Source of the DNA: Salvelinus alpinus
Taxonomy: Eukaryota; Chordata; Actinopteri; Salmoniformes; Salmonidae
Reading direction: 5' to 3'
Assembly: GCF_045679555.1 (NCBI RefSeq)
Contig: NC_092090.1
Location: 25,382,038 to 25,446,037, forward strand
Length of the DNA: 64,000 nucleotides
Both the position numbers and the translations under genes were made by a program. Every line of letters starts with the position of its first letter. The first letter of the stretch is position 1. Below are positions 32,851 through 46,413 of the stretch, piece by piece. The notes below the pieces were generated by a model, which did not search any database, was not told the origin of the DNA, and saw nothing but the letters and a program-made list of their open reading frames with translations.

Positions 32851-35800
32851 CTTTGAAAACTGTACTGCAAGAAAAGTGTCAAATAAATCCTTAGAGCCCC
32901 ATTGAGAATGAGACATCATCATGAGACATGTTACAAGCAATGAAGAGCTGCCCCGAGGAGGGGCGGCCCGAGGAGGGGCCCTGAGAATTTACCTCTAGTT
33001 AATTACAAGATTTGATATGGACATGGGTTGCACCACCTCACCCGGATCAGGAGTTTGAGGTGTGTGCGCACGTATAACCCGAGTTGGGGACAAGGACAGC
33101 ATTCTTCCCCATTCCCTAATAGTCCTAACAACAACTGCCTGAGGAGGGCTTCAATGTACCCTTTATCTTTCTGACCGATCTCAAAACACACTTCCCACAG
33201 ACTCATGTCGTCAATATGAAACTGTGTGCTCAAACGTAAGACTATTGAAGAATGGCATTCCAATTAGACAAAGTAGAAAACAGCAAACATTGTATTGGCT
33301 TATCTCAATTAAATTCAAACTGGGGATTAGAGTGATTAGGCCATTTGCAAGTCAGGGCCAGGGAACATAAGCACTGTTGTTGCAGCATAGAAATCACAAG
33401 CTTTGCATTAGTCCCACAGAAAGTATTACGCAGGTAGCCATAATCAAATACTTACAATTGGGTGGGTAAGACTGACAGTTAGAGTTTCTCAACTCCCCTA
33501 ACAGAGTACTGAATGTTCAAGAACTATACGATAGTTCCTCACTAAAAACTGTCCATATATAGCAGTTTGTCACTCAGTGCATCCCGCACCACTGCTAATA
33601 AAGATGTGTTACTGTCAAGCCACTCCCACCACTGACTACCGCAAATTCCACCAAATTGAACCACCACCCAAATGAACAACCATGCATCCAACAAAACACA
33701 GGGCTTGTTAATGACTGTACAAACTGTTACTGTACAGTACTTCCAGTCAGCTGTTCTCACTAAGTTTTTAACTGGACTCCGTGATGGGGTTAAATGTCCA
33801 AACTAGCTATTCCAATGAAAAAGGAGTTCCCTCTCTGCAGGCAGCCTTCTCTTCTCTCAGTTCCCATCCGAGACAGATGAGTTAAGTTGTCAAGTGTCCA
33901 CTGAACCACAGACCAGGGTACATAACACATAATCACAAGTACCCAGAATATGTAACCAAGACTTAATTTCCTAGCAAACAATTCATAAACAAAACAAATG
34001 CTGTTTATGATCAGAATGGTATGGAGTTAGGTATTTTTTTATTACTGTTGAATTCTACTGTATTTCCAGGAGATAATCCACTGAAGACCTCTGAGCCCAA
34101 GTCCAAAATAATTACAGGGTACTAATTTCTGCTTGGTGAGTGTCACTAAGACAGTATAAAAGTGCTTTAATAGACATGCCCAATCATATCCAAGCAAACA
34201 ATATTCTCAGTCCGCAAGTAGTTTGCAGATAATTCAATCACTGCAATCAGTTTGCACTGTAAATTGGTTGTTACCAGCAAAAATATTGTAATCAGATTAA
34301 AAGGTACTTTTGAAAAACTAGATGATTACTTCTTGGATTACTTTTCAATTTAGAAAGGACGTTTGCGCAAAAAAATTATTGCTAACTTTTTTCAATGACA
34401 TTCAATTCAGCATTGAAAAAATTCGCAAGTTTAAATTTGTTCCACCTGAGCGAGTCTGACCACAAGTCAGAGACCACTATGATGACACCAAATGCATTTG
34501 ATGGATACTTTGTCTTATTCTAATGTGTCTTAATGGGAAAGTAATCCAAAAGTAACTGAAAGTAATCAGATAATGCTACCGAGTTTGGGTAATCCAAAAG
34601 ATGCATTACAGATTACAATTTTGAACAGGTAACTAGTAACTAATTGATTATATATAGAAATTTACCCAACCCTGCTACTCACACTAAATGATTCCGCTGC
34701 TCTGTCATTCGCTACATACTTTAATCTGCAATCATTGAAGTTGTTTGGTGTTGAGTGGCACGAGGGGTGTTGTACAAAACAAAGTGATCAGCAATTGGAT
34801 CGTCTCTAACCAATCAGTGTGTCAAAGCCAACGACACATTTTCAAACTGCAGTGTGTTCTAACTCTGGCCCAACCCATCGATTTCTGGACCGATCAGACG
34901 GCCCCGAATGTGTTCACATTCGGTGAAGGGTCGGGGAGGTACTCCGATCCACACTCATTGCGGAGAAGAAACGAATGTCCGTGGGCGTTTGGCCGGAGCA
35001 AGGAGTCTGGGTAGCCAGGCAACAGGCTAGACGAGCCAACCAGCTAGCTAGCTCCTCATACCACACGGAGACCGGGATCATGTTCATTTGGGCACAATGT
35101 AGCAAAACGTTTTGCAACGGGAAACAAAAACAAGGGTTAAGGTAGTCCCCTCCCTGTTTCAGTTGAGTTTATTGCGTTTGCTGCCAAATAAACATGACAA
35201 AGACCACACCAGGGCAGCGTGCTAGCTACTGACCTGCCCCTAAGTAGGTGTTGGATTGTCTGGCCTCTCTCCAAGGTCTCCCTCTTCTCATCACTCAACT
35301 GCCTCCTCATCCTCTGGACTTGTTGGTTCATCAGATGTTGAGGAGGCAGTCTAATGTTAGCTGTTGTATCTATTTAGTTGCCTTAGCCGAGCTGAACTCT
35401 CCCCCCTTTGCATGCCGCGACAAATAAAAGGTTATTTTCAGTTATTTGAATATCGTTGGCCTGTCCACATGTAATAGAATCCGGATGCCTCCCTGCCACA
35501 CATGATGCTGCTGCAAAACCTTTTTAAGCCGGAGAGGAGACTACAGAAATGCAGAGATAGTGGGTTTAAAGTAAAGGCTCTCTCCAGTCTCACTTAGCCT
35601 TTTTCTGTCTCAGTCACTGTTCCCATCTTGAAATCTGGAAGGGAGGACTGGCTGCAGTCCCATTTTCTCTCCCCTCCGCTAATAAACAAAGAATGGATTC
35701 CCTTATATAGGTCTATTGAGTATCCATACAGGCAGGCAGCAGGCGACATCAGAAAATGCTCATACAAGATACTGTCAGAAAGATACCTCTGCGTCTCAAA

Positions 35801-37058
35801 TGGCACTATTCCCTACATAGATATTTTTTGTTTACAAGCAAACATCACATTGGAGTGATGTGCACGCATCTTCGCACCAAAAAGCTCTGAAACAGGATAG
35901 CTAACGTTGATGTTGGGACCTTGACAAACTTAAGTCTGAGTGATGACCATGAAAACACACAAGGCTGGTGGCTATTGCTAATTAGCTATGTTCAACAAGT
36001 ATAGTATTCTTCTGGCTTTATCTAGCTCTACTTGTGATATTTTACCTTGCTAGGTAATCAATACTCCGATGACATCTGTGATGTCGTAGACAAAAACAAT
36101 CTAAATGAGGTTTTGTTAACTTGTACGAGCTGCATCTCAAGTTGGAGGATTCTATATTGACTCCTACGTAAACAAAGCCCTTTCTGGTGCGAACCTGCAC
36201 GCGCTACTTTTCATGATGCAGCCAGGAAATGGGTCTATCCTACACTACTGTTGAGCAGGGCCCATGTACAGGGGTATATTAAAAAGGCACTTAAAGAGCT
36301 ATTTTCTGGTCACAGTGGATGCATTTACTGTTGTTGCATAGGGCAGTCACAGTGTCAGATAGGTCATGTTTGAAAGGACTTGAGAAGCAAAGCAGCACTA
36401 AACATTTCAACACAAGTATGTGTCAAATGGGGCCATTAAAAGAAGTTTGTCTTGGAACATCATGATGCAGAAGCCCGAAGGCACTTTAGGCCTAGTCATT
36501 AGAGCCAAGCAGAAATAAAGTATGTTACAGTCTCAAGTCAAGATCAAAATGCAACAAAAGCAAATAAGCAAAGTAGAAGGGGCTTCCATTTCTAACTAGA
36601 TTATAAATGAGAAAACATGGGCAAAATCTTGCCCAACCAAATTCAAATTATTGGTAGGTTTATCAATGGACATTCCATTCTCTGTTCAGTGTTTTTAAAA
36701 TAATTTTCTAAGACGCCACGTGGTCCTCTTTGAAAAATAAATTCCATTCGAAAGACACCAACATGAAAATGTGTCAATACTATTCCCAGGACAGGAAAAG
36801 GTAACAGTAATACTTGTTAACGGTATGTTGCCAGGTCAGACTTCAAACATTGACACTTGTCTGCAAAGTGCAAATTCCTGCACCATAGGATGAATACACC
36901 ATCTACTCAGGTTTCCAGAGGCTCACTGGGGCTGTACAGTGACAGTCAAAAACGACCAACTATATAACTGGCCCCTGATCGCTCCACATATAGCTTGAAA
37001 CACTTTTGCATTAGGGGCGGGGTGAAGTGGAGCAAGTGTCTATAAGAAATGGAAAGTA
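32851..37058. other. Non-genic, dispersed repeats
   Basis: About 4.2 kb with no supported gene. A half MITE of the ccctattccct family lies near 35791-35823. The stretches 34380-34680 and 34890-35220 have the look of dispersed repeats (low coding content, motif such as aaagtaatccaaaagtaact), but I could not classify them. Short open frames show no family match. Confidence 0.4.
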
Positions 37059-38507
37059 CAGAGCCTTCAGAAAGTATTCACACCCCTATACTTTTTCCAC
37101 ATTTTGCTGTGTTCCAAAGTGGGATTAAATGTTTGTCATTTTTTGTAAACGTTCTACACAAAATACTCTAATTAATAGAAACAAAGAATGTATCTTGGTT
37201 AGATAAATATTAAACCCATGTTAGAATCACCCTTGGCAGCGATTACAGCTGTGAGTCTTTCTGGGTAAGTCTAAGAGCTTTGCACACCTGGATCGTACAA
37301 TATTTGCACATTCTTTTTACAATTCTTCAATTCTGGCAAGTTGGTTTTTGATCATTGCTAGACAGCCATTTAAGTCTTGCCATAGATTTTCAAGCCGATT
37401 TAAGTCAAAACTGTAACTACGCTACTCAGGAAAATTCTATGTGTTTTAGGTTATTGTCCTGCTGAAACGGTGAATTTGTCTCCCGGCGTCTGTTGGAAAG
37501 CAGACTGACCCAGGATTTTGACTGTGCTTAGCTTTATTCTGTTTCTTTTGATCCTAAAAAAACTCCCTAGTCCTTGTCGATGACAAGCATACCCATAACA
37601 TGAAGCAGCCATCATTATGCTTGAAAATACAGAGAGTGTTACTCAATAATGTGTTGTATTGGATTTGCCCCAAACATAACGCTTTGCATTCAGGACAAAA
37701 AGTTAATTTCTTAGCCAATTTTTTTGCAGTTTTACTTTAGTGCCTTATTGCAAACAGGATGCATTTTTGGGAATATTTTTATTCTGTACAGGCTTCCTTT
37801 TCACTCTGTGAATTAGGTTACTATTGTGGAGTAACTACAATGTTGTTGATTCATCCTCAGTTTTCTCCCATCACAGCCATTAAACTAACTGTTTTAAAGT
37901 CACCATTGGCCTCATGGTCAAATCCCTGAGCGGTTTCCTTCCTCTCCGGCAACTGACGCCTGTATATTTGTAGTGACTGGGTGTATTGATACACCATCCA
38001 AAGTGTAATTAATAACTTCAGCATGCTCAAAGGGATATTTAATGTCTGCTTTTTTTTACCTATTTACCAATAGGTGCCCTTCTTTGCGAGGCATTGGACA
38101 ACCTCCCTGGTCTTTGAGGATGAATCTGTGTTCGAAATTCACGGCTTGACTGAGGGACCTTACAGATAATTGCATGTGTGGGATACAGAGATGACGTAGT
38201 CATTCAAAAATAATGTTGAAAACTATTATTGCACACAGTGAGTGCATGCAACTTACGTGACTTGTCAAGCACATTTTTACTCGTGAACTTATTTAGGCTT
38301 GTCATAACAAAGTGGTTGAATACTTGACTCAATACATTTTAGCATTGTATTTTTAATTAAATTTGTTGAAATTGAAAAACATAATTCCACTTTGACATTA
38401 CGGGGTATTGGGTGTAGGCCATTGACAAAAAAATCTCAATTGAATCCATTTTTAAATTCAGGCTGTAACACAATTTGGGGGAGTGTGAATACTTTCTGAA
38501 GGCACTG
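37059..38507. mobile_element. Full-length Tc1-like transposon, decayed
   Basis: Left end cagagccttcagaaagtatt and right end aatactttctgaaggcactg are inverted repeats 1449 bases apart, flanked by TA at 37057-37058 and 38508-38509. The interior contains transposase-derived stretches with many stops and frameshifts; no long frame survives. Same family as the tip at 14994. Confidence 0.9.
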
Positions 38508-41500
38508 TACAAACATTGAACATAATAGGCACTATTTATCCGACACACAGAGTTAGGCTAAGTAACCTCAGGTTGTGATTCAACAAACAAAGTCCTCTGA
38601 ACAGAACGAGATGCAGAATTGCTAATTAGAGTATTTATTTGGGAGAATCAGTGATTCTGTGCAGTCCGACTGCAATGTACGTAGTCAATCTTAAACATGC
38701 ACATACTGTCCTCTGTCTCTAGCCTCTCAGGATGAGTAACCAACCAACCTGTGGAGTGGGTGGAACAACTTGAAACCATGACCCTCCCTCAACTACCAAG
38801 GCAGGCAGGAAAGCTAGCTCGTAAACATTTGCAGCAAGAAGAGAATCTATCCTTATAGGAAAACCAAAAATAGAAGCCCTTGCCTGAAGCCAGGCTAGGG
38901 AAGAGGCAGAGCAGGGGCGTGGGTTCCACCCACATGATCTCAACAATACAACCAGGGCCAGAAACACTTTCTGGGGTTTTCCAACCAGGACTGCCATTTT
39001 CAGCATGGTTACCACCTCAGTGGCATCAGAACAGGAATACATTTCTGATGAGTGATATAAATGGTAGAATTGTGTCAACAAATAATGCACAATCATCAGA
39101 AGTCCATTTGTTTATGAGCATATGGGGATAAACAAGGTGACTTAGCAATAATTGGTTTGAACAACCAACTGTTGAGGGAATGTCCAATGTGTATCAAAGC
39201 TAGTAGCAATACCAGAATGAAAGCACACCCAAAAGCGCTTCAACCCAGCTTGAACAACAAAGAGAATCAGGTGCTGGACTAAAGTATTATTTACCCCACG
39301 ACACTTCAACCGGTGGCTATCCAGGAAAATAAAGGAGCAATATAAGACTGTTCCACTCACATCAGCCAGGTTGGACTTTCTCTCATGAAAAAGGAACATT
39401 TCACATTTTTACAAAAAGTAGTTCCACTGTTCGTTTGTATCAGTCTTGCAAATCAGAACAACGCAACCAAAGTTTGAAACCTGTTCACTCAGATTGGATA
39501 GAGGCTACTCAAAGGGCTCGCTAAACTGAAATCGAATTCTGGATTGCTCCCTGGGCTAAATAAGGTCACGAGGATCAAGGTCAAACAGGCAGACTACATA
39601 GTGTGTCAGGCAGTGACATTGCCAATCATCGCAGCATCTGAGCTCATAGCAGTATCACTATCATGACTGCGTTTACACAGGCAGCCAAATTCTTTTGCCC
39701 AATTATTGGCAAAAGATCAGAATAGGTTTGCCTGTGTAAACACAGCCTGAGTAGTCAGAGTTTTACACACCTTAGGCAAGTAGCCACACGATCAGACATT
39801 GCAATGCTGTGGTCATTTACAGTTAGGAGACTACACGGTGTGTCAGGTGTCAGGTAATGACATGGCTAATCATCAAAGACTGCAAGCTAATAGTCTGTGT
39901 GTGGTTTTACATACGATAGCCAAGCAGTCATTGCAATCCAATGCTGTGGTCATTTACTGTTAGCAGACACCTGATTATTACAAATCAGACATTTCTGTCC
40001 AGGTGACTAAGAGGCATGAGCCCCGGACCCCGAGGAGCCTGGTGACCATGCCAACCATGGAGATCTGCCAATACCAAAGTCCAGCAATAGCAGAGGCTCT
40101 CAGCTGCAACCTCAAACAGATTTCAGAGCAGAACTGCTTTCAGCTGCAGTGATCCAGTATGACAGTTAGTTCCCTAGCACTGGCCTGGGCCAAAGGAGGG
40201 TGGGTTCAGGGGCTGTCTCCCAAATGGCACCCTATTCCCTAAATAGTGCATAACTTTTGACCCGGGCTCTTTAGGGAATGCAGCCAGTGACACGACACCT
40301 TGAATTTGGCCCAAAGGCCAGTAAAGTGCACCCTCTTAAGGACACGTAATAATGTGTAATGGGAAAGTATGATATCCTGTGTCCGATTTGGCCATATAAA
40401 CATGTTCAGTACAAGCTGTAGTTCCGTGGTGTGGGGTTCTCACTTCACAGGCTCTGTCCCTTTCATTAAATAAAAACAAGAAAATAAAAACTTGTCTTTT
40501 TAAATTACATTTTTATAATGTAAATGTAAGTTGTTAGAAACCCCAATCGCTTTCAATTACAGAATGCAGTTAATTTGAAATTCATTTTCCAATGGTAACG
40601 GATCACTGTAGGAGGAAAGGACAAAGTCAATACAAATGAATTAAATATAACAACTATTTTAATTAATCATTGAGAAAAGCCAAACCACATCCAAGTCAAT
40701 TAAAGCAATATAGTGAACAGTGTAAGTGGATAATTAGCTGATTCTAGCACAGAAGCTAATGTAACAGGTTGCCTGTTACATGTTCAATCTTTTTTTTGTG
40801 GGATGTAACATAACATATTATACGAAATGGATGACTCGTTTTGGCTCGTTATCACTATTTTTAAAACTACTGACAAATTATACAAAACCTTTATAAAATA
40901 CATCTTTAAGCACTAGTTAAATCTAGAACCAGTCATAATTGAAGTCATTTTGGTCTAGCAGGAGGAAGAACAGCAACACCATATAAGATATGAGGACCAG
41001 TTGCTGAGTTAGTAACACATCTCTTTAGGCTATGGGCCCACGTTTGGGGTGCTGCATGGGTCCGGATATGAATCTGTAACTTTGCTTTTTGCAAAGCTTC
41101 AGACTTTAATTTTTCACAAAGACACCATAGGCTACAGCCAAATGAAAGATCTTATCAGAACAGACCGCATTTTTAAAACATAATTCTCACAAATGTTCCT
41201 TGCCGTTTGAACTAATTGCAGCTTGTCCTGTCAGTTTACACAGGCTGCAGATGAAGGGCCATTGTCTCACATTACATAACAGTGAGGACTCTCCTGCATG
41301 GCAAACACTGCAGGCCAGAGAAGCTGTATTCAAGAGGCAATTACAGAGAAATAGCATCACCGAATCATCTTAAAAAGGTACAGTCTTGGATCTGTTCAAT
41401 GGTCATTTCAGTTCTATTTAGTCCTACTCATTGACTGCATTTAGAACTCCATCTATGAATCTGAGAGGGGTTACATTTCCGCAGCCCCGTCCCTCAGCTG

Positions 41501-42916
41501 TATACCAAAACAAATGGCCGGGCTGCAGCTGCTTTCTCTAATCTCAGAATGTAGCTTTAAGCCTGGCATCTCTTTTCAATTATAGGACTTCTTGCATCAG
41601 AACTGCTAAGAATGATCAGCCCTCACCACAAGCATGGACTACCCTTGTGTAATGTACAGTACTTAAACAAACAATTTACAAAGGCCAACCAATTAGAAAT
41701 AGCTTTGAGACATGCCTGGCAAGCAGCCATATTTGATTTGCAATCCAAATCAAATGCATGGAGGCGGATGAGTGGAAGTGGAAGGGACACAGTATGGGAA
41801 ATGTTGACTGGAATATGAATACCCAATTTCAACCTCCAACCTTTTGGATCCTGTGCATGTCAGAGGTGTAGTATTTTATCAGTTGCTGTTGGCAGGACCG
41901 TAGTCCAGCGAGCTGCAGCTGTGAGCCTGTGATACTTGAATGGCGTGTGTTGCCTGTTGCTAATTATAACTGAACATATGAGAATGTGACAGGGTGGGAG
42001 AGCACAGGAGTGCACCCACTGAACCGTGGGTTTGGGTCACACGCTCTTAACAGTCTGGGTCCAAACTAAGGCAGAGTTACAATTCTCTATACTTCTCCCA
42101 GAGTGTGCATTAGCACACTTTCTCAGATGGATTTTACAATGGTGGAAACTGCCTTCAGCCAACGATTAAACCAGTCCCATGCTTTTTAATCAATACACTT
42201 CTGGAAAAGGGTGGAGAATCAGATTGTATCCTAACTCAGCATTAAGCACAGGCAGGCACAGAAAAGCCCTGGTCTTCAAAGTTCAAAAGGATTCCTGCCG
42301 AAGTATTGTAATCTCATGATTTGGCTCTTTTGTATAAGGTTATAGCTGGGCTGGATCACACTGAGGTGTGAAATTCAGATATATTGTTGTTAATGTGCAC
42401 GAAGACAGCCCTGGGGCTGCATTCCAGACCGTGGCTGCTACTATGGACTGCATTCATATAGTAGCTTACCTTTCATAATCACACCTAAAATGGTTCTTAA
42501 GAGTATTAGAGGTTACCTCACCTTTATACCCAAGTGTGTTACCCAGTGGGGTGATACACAACGCATTAATCAAGAGATTGGCTACAACTCAAGTGATCAA
42601 ATTAAATGATGTAGTCAAATAAAATCAATAGGAGACTAAGGATACACAGTAGTTATCGTTAGGAATAGTTCTCTGCCCCAGCCACTTCCTCTGCTCTGCA
42701 GTCTGCACACATCAGCCAAGCCCACAGAGAGCTAGTTATCTTCCCCTGCGTCTCACCTCCATCCCAGTAGGCCTGGGTCTCTCCTCTCCCCCCAGAACGA
42801 AGGCACCTGACTGCTGGCCTTAGCAGCAAAGCCCCCTCCTCTCCCCTGGTCCTCCAGACCACCAAGTTGACACTGCACATCCTGCTGTCAGTATGCTGCC
42901 TGTCGACAGACTGGTT
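38508..42916. other. Non-genic, diverged local repeats and MITE pieces
   Basis: Holds a short foldback MITE at 39666-39749 and a half MITE at about 40214-40279. Three diverged tandem copies of a roughly 150-base segment around 39590-39975 share gtgtgtcaggcagtgac-like and aatgctgtggtcatttac. An open stretch at 40012-40152, behind an acceptor-like ttctgtccag, would encode 48 codons to a stop; it is unrecognised and probably chance. Confidence 0.4.
39666..39749. mobile_element. Short palindromic MITE
   Basis: ctgcgtttacacaggcagcc at the left pairs with gcctgtgtaaacacag at the right. Internally deleted relative of 21170-21345. Confidence 0.8.
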
Positions 42917-42997
42917 GACTCCCAAATAGCACTCTATTCCCTACAAAGCCCATCAAAAGTAGTGCACTATATAAGGAATAGGGTGCTATTTGGGACT
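42917..42997. mobile_element. Palindromic MITE
   Basis: gactcccaaatagcactcta ... gggtgctatttgggac with atcaaaagtagtgcactat in the middle. Same family as 15189-15300, with the centre shortened. Confidence 0.8.
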
Positions 42998-43454
42998 TGG
43001 GCAGCCTCCAGCCCTGCTCATTACTTCCTCTCCCTGGGTTGTGATGACAGGCAGCAGAGGCCACTCTGAACACAACACAGGCTGGATCAATAAATTAGCC
43101 ATAACACTCGTGATGAACTCCTCCACAACCGGATGCTATTGGCCTTAGAGGTCTTTATAAGCCATAAACACATTGGCCTGTGGCTTTGAGAGGCTCTTAT
43201 TATCGCCTATAGTTGTAATGTGGCACTATCAGGTTTAGTATGTAAAATACAGAACAATGCATGAACCAGCGGTCAGCACCATGTGGGAAATGACATGGAT
43301 GCCAATCAAACTGACAGACTGTAGCCTATAATCGTAACAGAATGTGTATTAACGCTTACAATCATATTGCCATTAATGCCGTAGAACAGACCCACATACA
43401 AATGCTGTCATGCATCCCACCATCACATAGATTCATATTAAACTTCTGCTGCTA

Positions 43455-44125
43455 AAGTGATGTTTTTATTTTTATTTGACCTTTATTTAACCAGGTAGGC
43501 CAGTTGAGAACAAGTTCTAATTTGCAACTGCGACCTGGCCAAGATAAAGCAAAGCAGTGTGACACAGACAACAACACAGAGTTACACATGGAGTAAACAA
43601 TAAACAAGCCAATAACACAATAAACAAGTCAATGACACAGTAGAAAAAATAAAGTCTATATACAGTGTGTGCAAAAGGCATGAGGTAGGCAATAAATAGG
43701 CCATAGGAGCGAATAATTACAATTTACCAGTTTAACACTGGAGGGATAAATGAGCAGATGATGATGTGCAAGTAGAGATACTGGTGTGCAAAAGAGCAGA
43801 AAAGTAAATAAAATAAAAACAATATGGGGATGAGGTAGGTAGATTGGGTGGGCTATTTACAGATGGACTATGTACAGCTGCAGCGATCGGTTAGCTGCTC
43901 AGATAGTTGATGTTTAAAGTTGGTGAGGGAAATAAAAGTCTCCAACTTCAGCGATTTTTGCAATTCGTTCCAGTCACTGTCAGCAGAGAACTGGAAGGAA
44001 AGGCGGCCAAACAAGGTGTTGGGATTGGGGATGATCAGTGAGATATACCTGCTGGAACGTGTGCTACGGGTGGGTGTTGTTATCGTGACCAGTGAACTGA
44101 GATAAGGCGGATCTTTACCTAGCAT
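43455..44125 (-). mobile_element. CR1/L2-like LINE copy 3, 5'-truncated
   Basis: Read on the minus strand, this is the last part of the LINE: C-terminal residues at 44125-43868 (LSSLVTI ... FGRLSFQFSADSDWNELQKS ... to a stop), then the 3' untranslated region and the tail ending in ggttaaataaagg. It matches copy 2 from about 29480 to 30090. An ordinary 5'-truncated insertion. Confidence 0.9.
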
Positions 44126-46358
44126 AGACTTATAGATTTAACAATGTATTCATTGTTCATATAAATACTGGATTCACGACTCCATTCACAGGAAAATAAG
44201 GCAGCTATACTGGTTAGCGTCAAACAGCAGTTTCATAAAGGACTTGATTGTTATTCTAAATACTGTCACTTCATGCCAGTCATCTCAGTGCTGGGAATTG
44301 GACAAACAGGCCCATTGAAACAGTAAGAATATTTGTCAATCACTGCTGCTGTGACAGAATATAGCTCAAACTGCTAATAATGTAATGGTTGAATACACAC
44401 GTTTAAAAAGGTCAGAGCAGTTTCTAATACAAGGAGGAAAAGGCTTTTGATTGATGTTTTGTGAATGTCAGATGTGTGTAAGCATGAAAATGATAGAAGT
44501 TAATGCTGGTGATAACTGACCTGCATTGCATACTAAGCATCAATAAGAACAGTAAAATAGTTCTTATGGAGGAATATTTTACAAATGGTCAAGTGGAAAA
44601 TGAACCAGGGTTGCATTCAGTAAGACAAAACGGTGGGCAACAGCTGAATTCAACAGAAACGGTACTTTACGACCAGTTGAAAATCATTGTGGTTATAATG
44701 CTGTACGAGTTGTGATTTCAGATGGTCACACCCATATTGATCAGGCCACACATATCAAATCTGAGCAAACATACCTCAGACTGTTGATGAACGGTACGCA
44801 ATGTTTTAGGGAAACGTGTCGTTCAGTACAAACCGCCACACAACCTAGCAAACGTTGATGCGACCTGAACGCCCATGTGTATTAAAATACTTCATTGCTT
44901 TTCTATGACAGCGTGGAAGATGACTCCTCTGGGAAAAGCCATGCAGCCCCTCCATCGGCTTCAACAACTAGACCAGGGCCCAGTTTCCCAAAAGCATATT
45001 AAGGCTAAGTTAATCATTAGAACCACTGAGCTCAATGGTTCTAACGATGAACTTAGCCTTACGATGCTTTTGGGAAACCGAGCCCAGAGCTGTTAAATTC
45101 CGGTCCTGGAGAGCCCTAACGCTACTGCTTTTAGTTTCTACCTGGCAGTTAATAGTTTCTACCTGGCAGTTAATTGCACTTTCCTGGTGTCCTCAGTCTT
45201 ATTAGAAGATGAGCATGAAAGCCATAAGTGTTTTGGCCCTACAGGATTGGCATTGACCAGCCCTGAACTAGATGAAGAGAAGGGAAGGTGCCAACCCCAT
45301 GTAGAGTGACATTACCTTACCCTGGCCGATCAATAGGATCAATGACTCATTTCAGACATAACAAACCAATCCCAGTATGGTAGGTGTCCCAACAGAGCTA
45401 GCGGTCAGTCTTCTCAGACATTATGTACCCAGAACATCCTCACTAGAAGGCCATGTCTTTTACTGGCACGCCAAGGACTAAACCAGGGAGTCTTCTGAAC
45501 CATGTACTTTTTGTCCATAAAACTGCCCCAAAAAACCTAGCTTGCTCAGCAAACATTTCAAACATCCCCGTTTTTCTGCCACTCATAACAGTGTCAACCT
45601 TCTGCTTCCCAGCTGAAACCAACAAGTCTACCTCTAGCCGTACTCCAAGATTCTTATAGGCTAAATGACAAGTTTCCCCATCTTTACTAGTGGTCATTTA
45701 CAAACAGCAATAAAATAAGAATGTAACAACACTGCACATGCAGTCATTTGAATAATCATTCACCACATGAAAAAAATAACATTATTTTGTAGTATTCTCA
45801 AAAGGATCGAATTGTAGTTATAACAAGCAATGGTGGGCTATACTGTGCAAAACGAATGGTCAATTGATGATATTCTGCATTTAATAGGATACATGATCAC
45901 AGTGGTACGTCAATGCAAGTCAAGGGGTGTGGCACTACCATGCGCTGCAAGAAGGCACACAGCATCTTTAAATCACAAAGTAAATAGAGTAATTCGTGGA
46001 AATTCCACAGCCAACAATTATCCGGACCGTTGCACATTCCTGGATACAATGTTGCCGTTCTTATGAAGAGCGACACATTGATATATTGTAGCGACCAGCA
46101 CCCACGCCGGTGCAAAGCTCACCGACGTGGAGAACTGCTGCTGAAATACTGGACGAGTGTGGTTGGATTTAAAAATCATTCGCGTGCTTATTCGGCCAGA
46201 TTCACTATGCAATGAGTGCCTCTGAAATGGGGAAACACAGCTTGGCACACTGTGTTGTTTCATATAAAACACATCAAGTATAGATTCTTCAATGGCGTAT
46301 CATGTATAAACGGAGATAATGCAAAGTTTTAAAAGGTGTATCTAGTCGTGGTACTCAC
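44126..46358. other. Non-genic stretch with a foldback element
   Basis: Apart from the hairpin at 44975-45087 no structured feature is seen. A tandem duplication of agtttctacctggcagttaa occurs at 45131-45173. No gene supported. Confidence 0.4.
44975..45087. mobile_element. Foldback MITE, 113 bp
   Basis: Arms gggcccagtttcccaaaagc ... ggctaagtt and aacttagccttacgatgctt ... gggaaaccgagccc surround a tight palindromic centre with attgagctcaat-like symmetry. A decayed relative lies near 47471-47580. Confidence 0.85.
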
Positions 46359-46413
46359 TGATGGTAGCCGCTATCAGGTTATAATATGGCGGCTTCAAAT
46401 CGCACCCCTCCAT
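46359..46413 (-). CDS. Orphan first-exon candidate, product unknown
   Basis: On the minus strand an ATG at 46413 (followed by G) starts MEGCDLKPPYYNLIAATI and runs into a good splice donor (A|gtgagt, GT at 46358-46357) after 18 codons plus one base. I do not recognise the protein. The location, 4 kb beyond the 3' end of DDX28 and pointing away from it, fits a separate gene whose later exons would lie at lower coordinates. I could not find one convincingly. Chance is possible for so short a frame. Confidence 0.25.

Noticed and set aside
32312-32940. Four long overlapping frames, 171-197 codons, on both strands
   Set aside because: Produced by a 39-bp repeat whose length is a multiple of three.
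40012-40152. Possible terminal exon of 48 codons behind an acceptor-like site
   Set aside because: No recognised protein, no matching upstream exon, and overlap with diverged local repeats.
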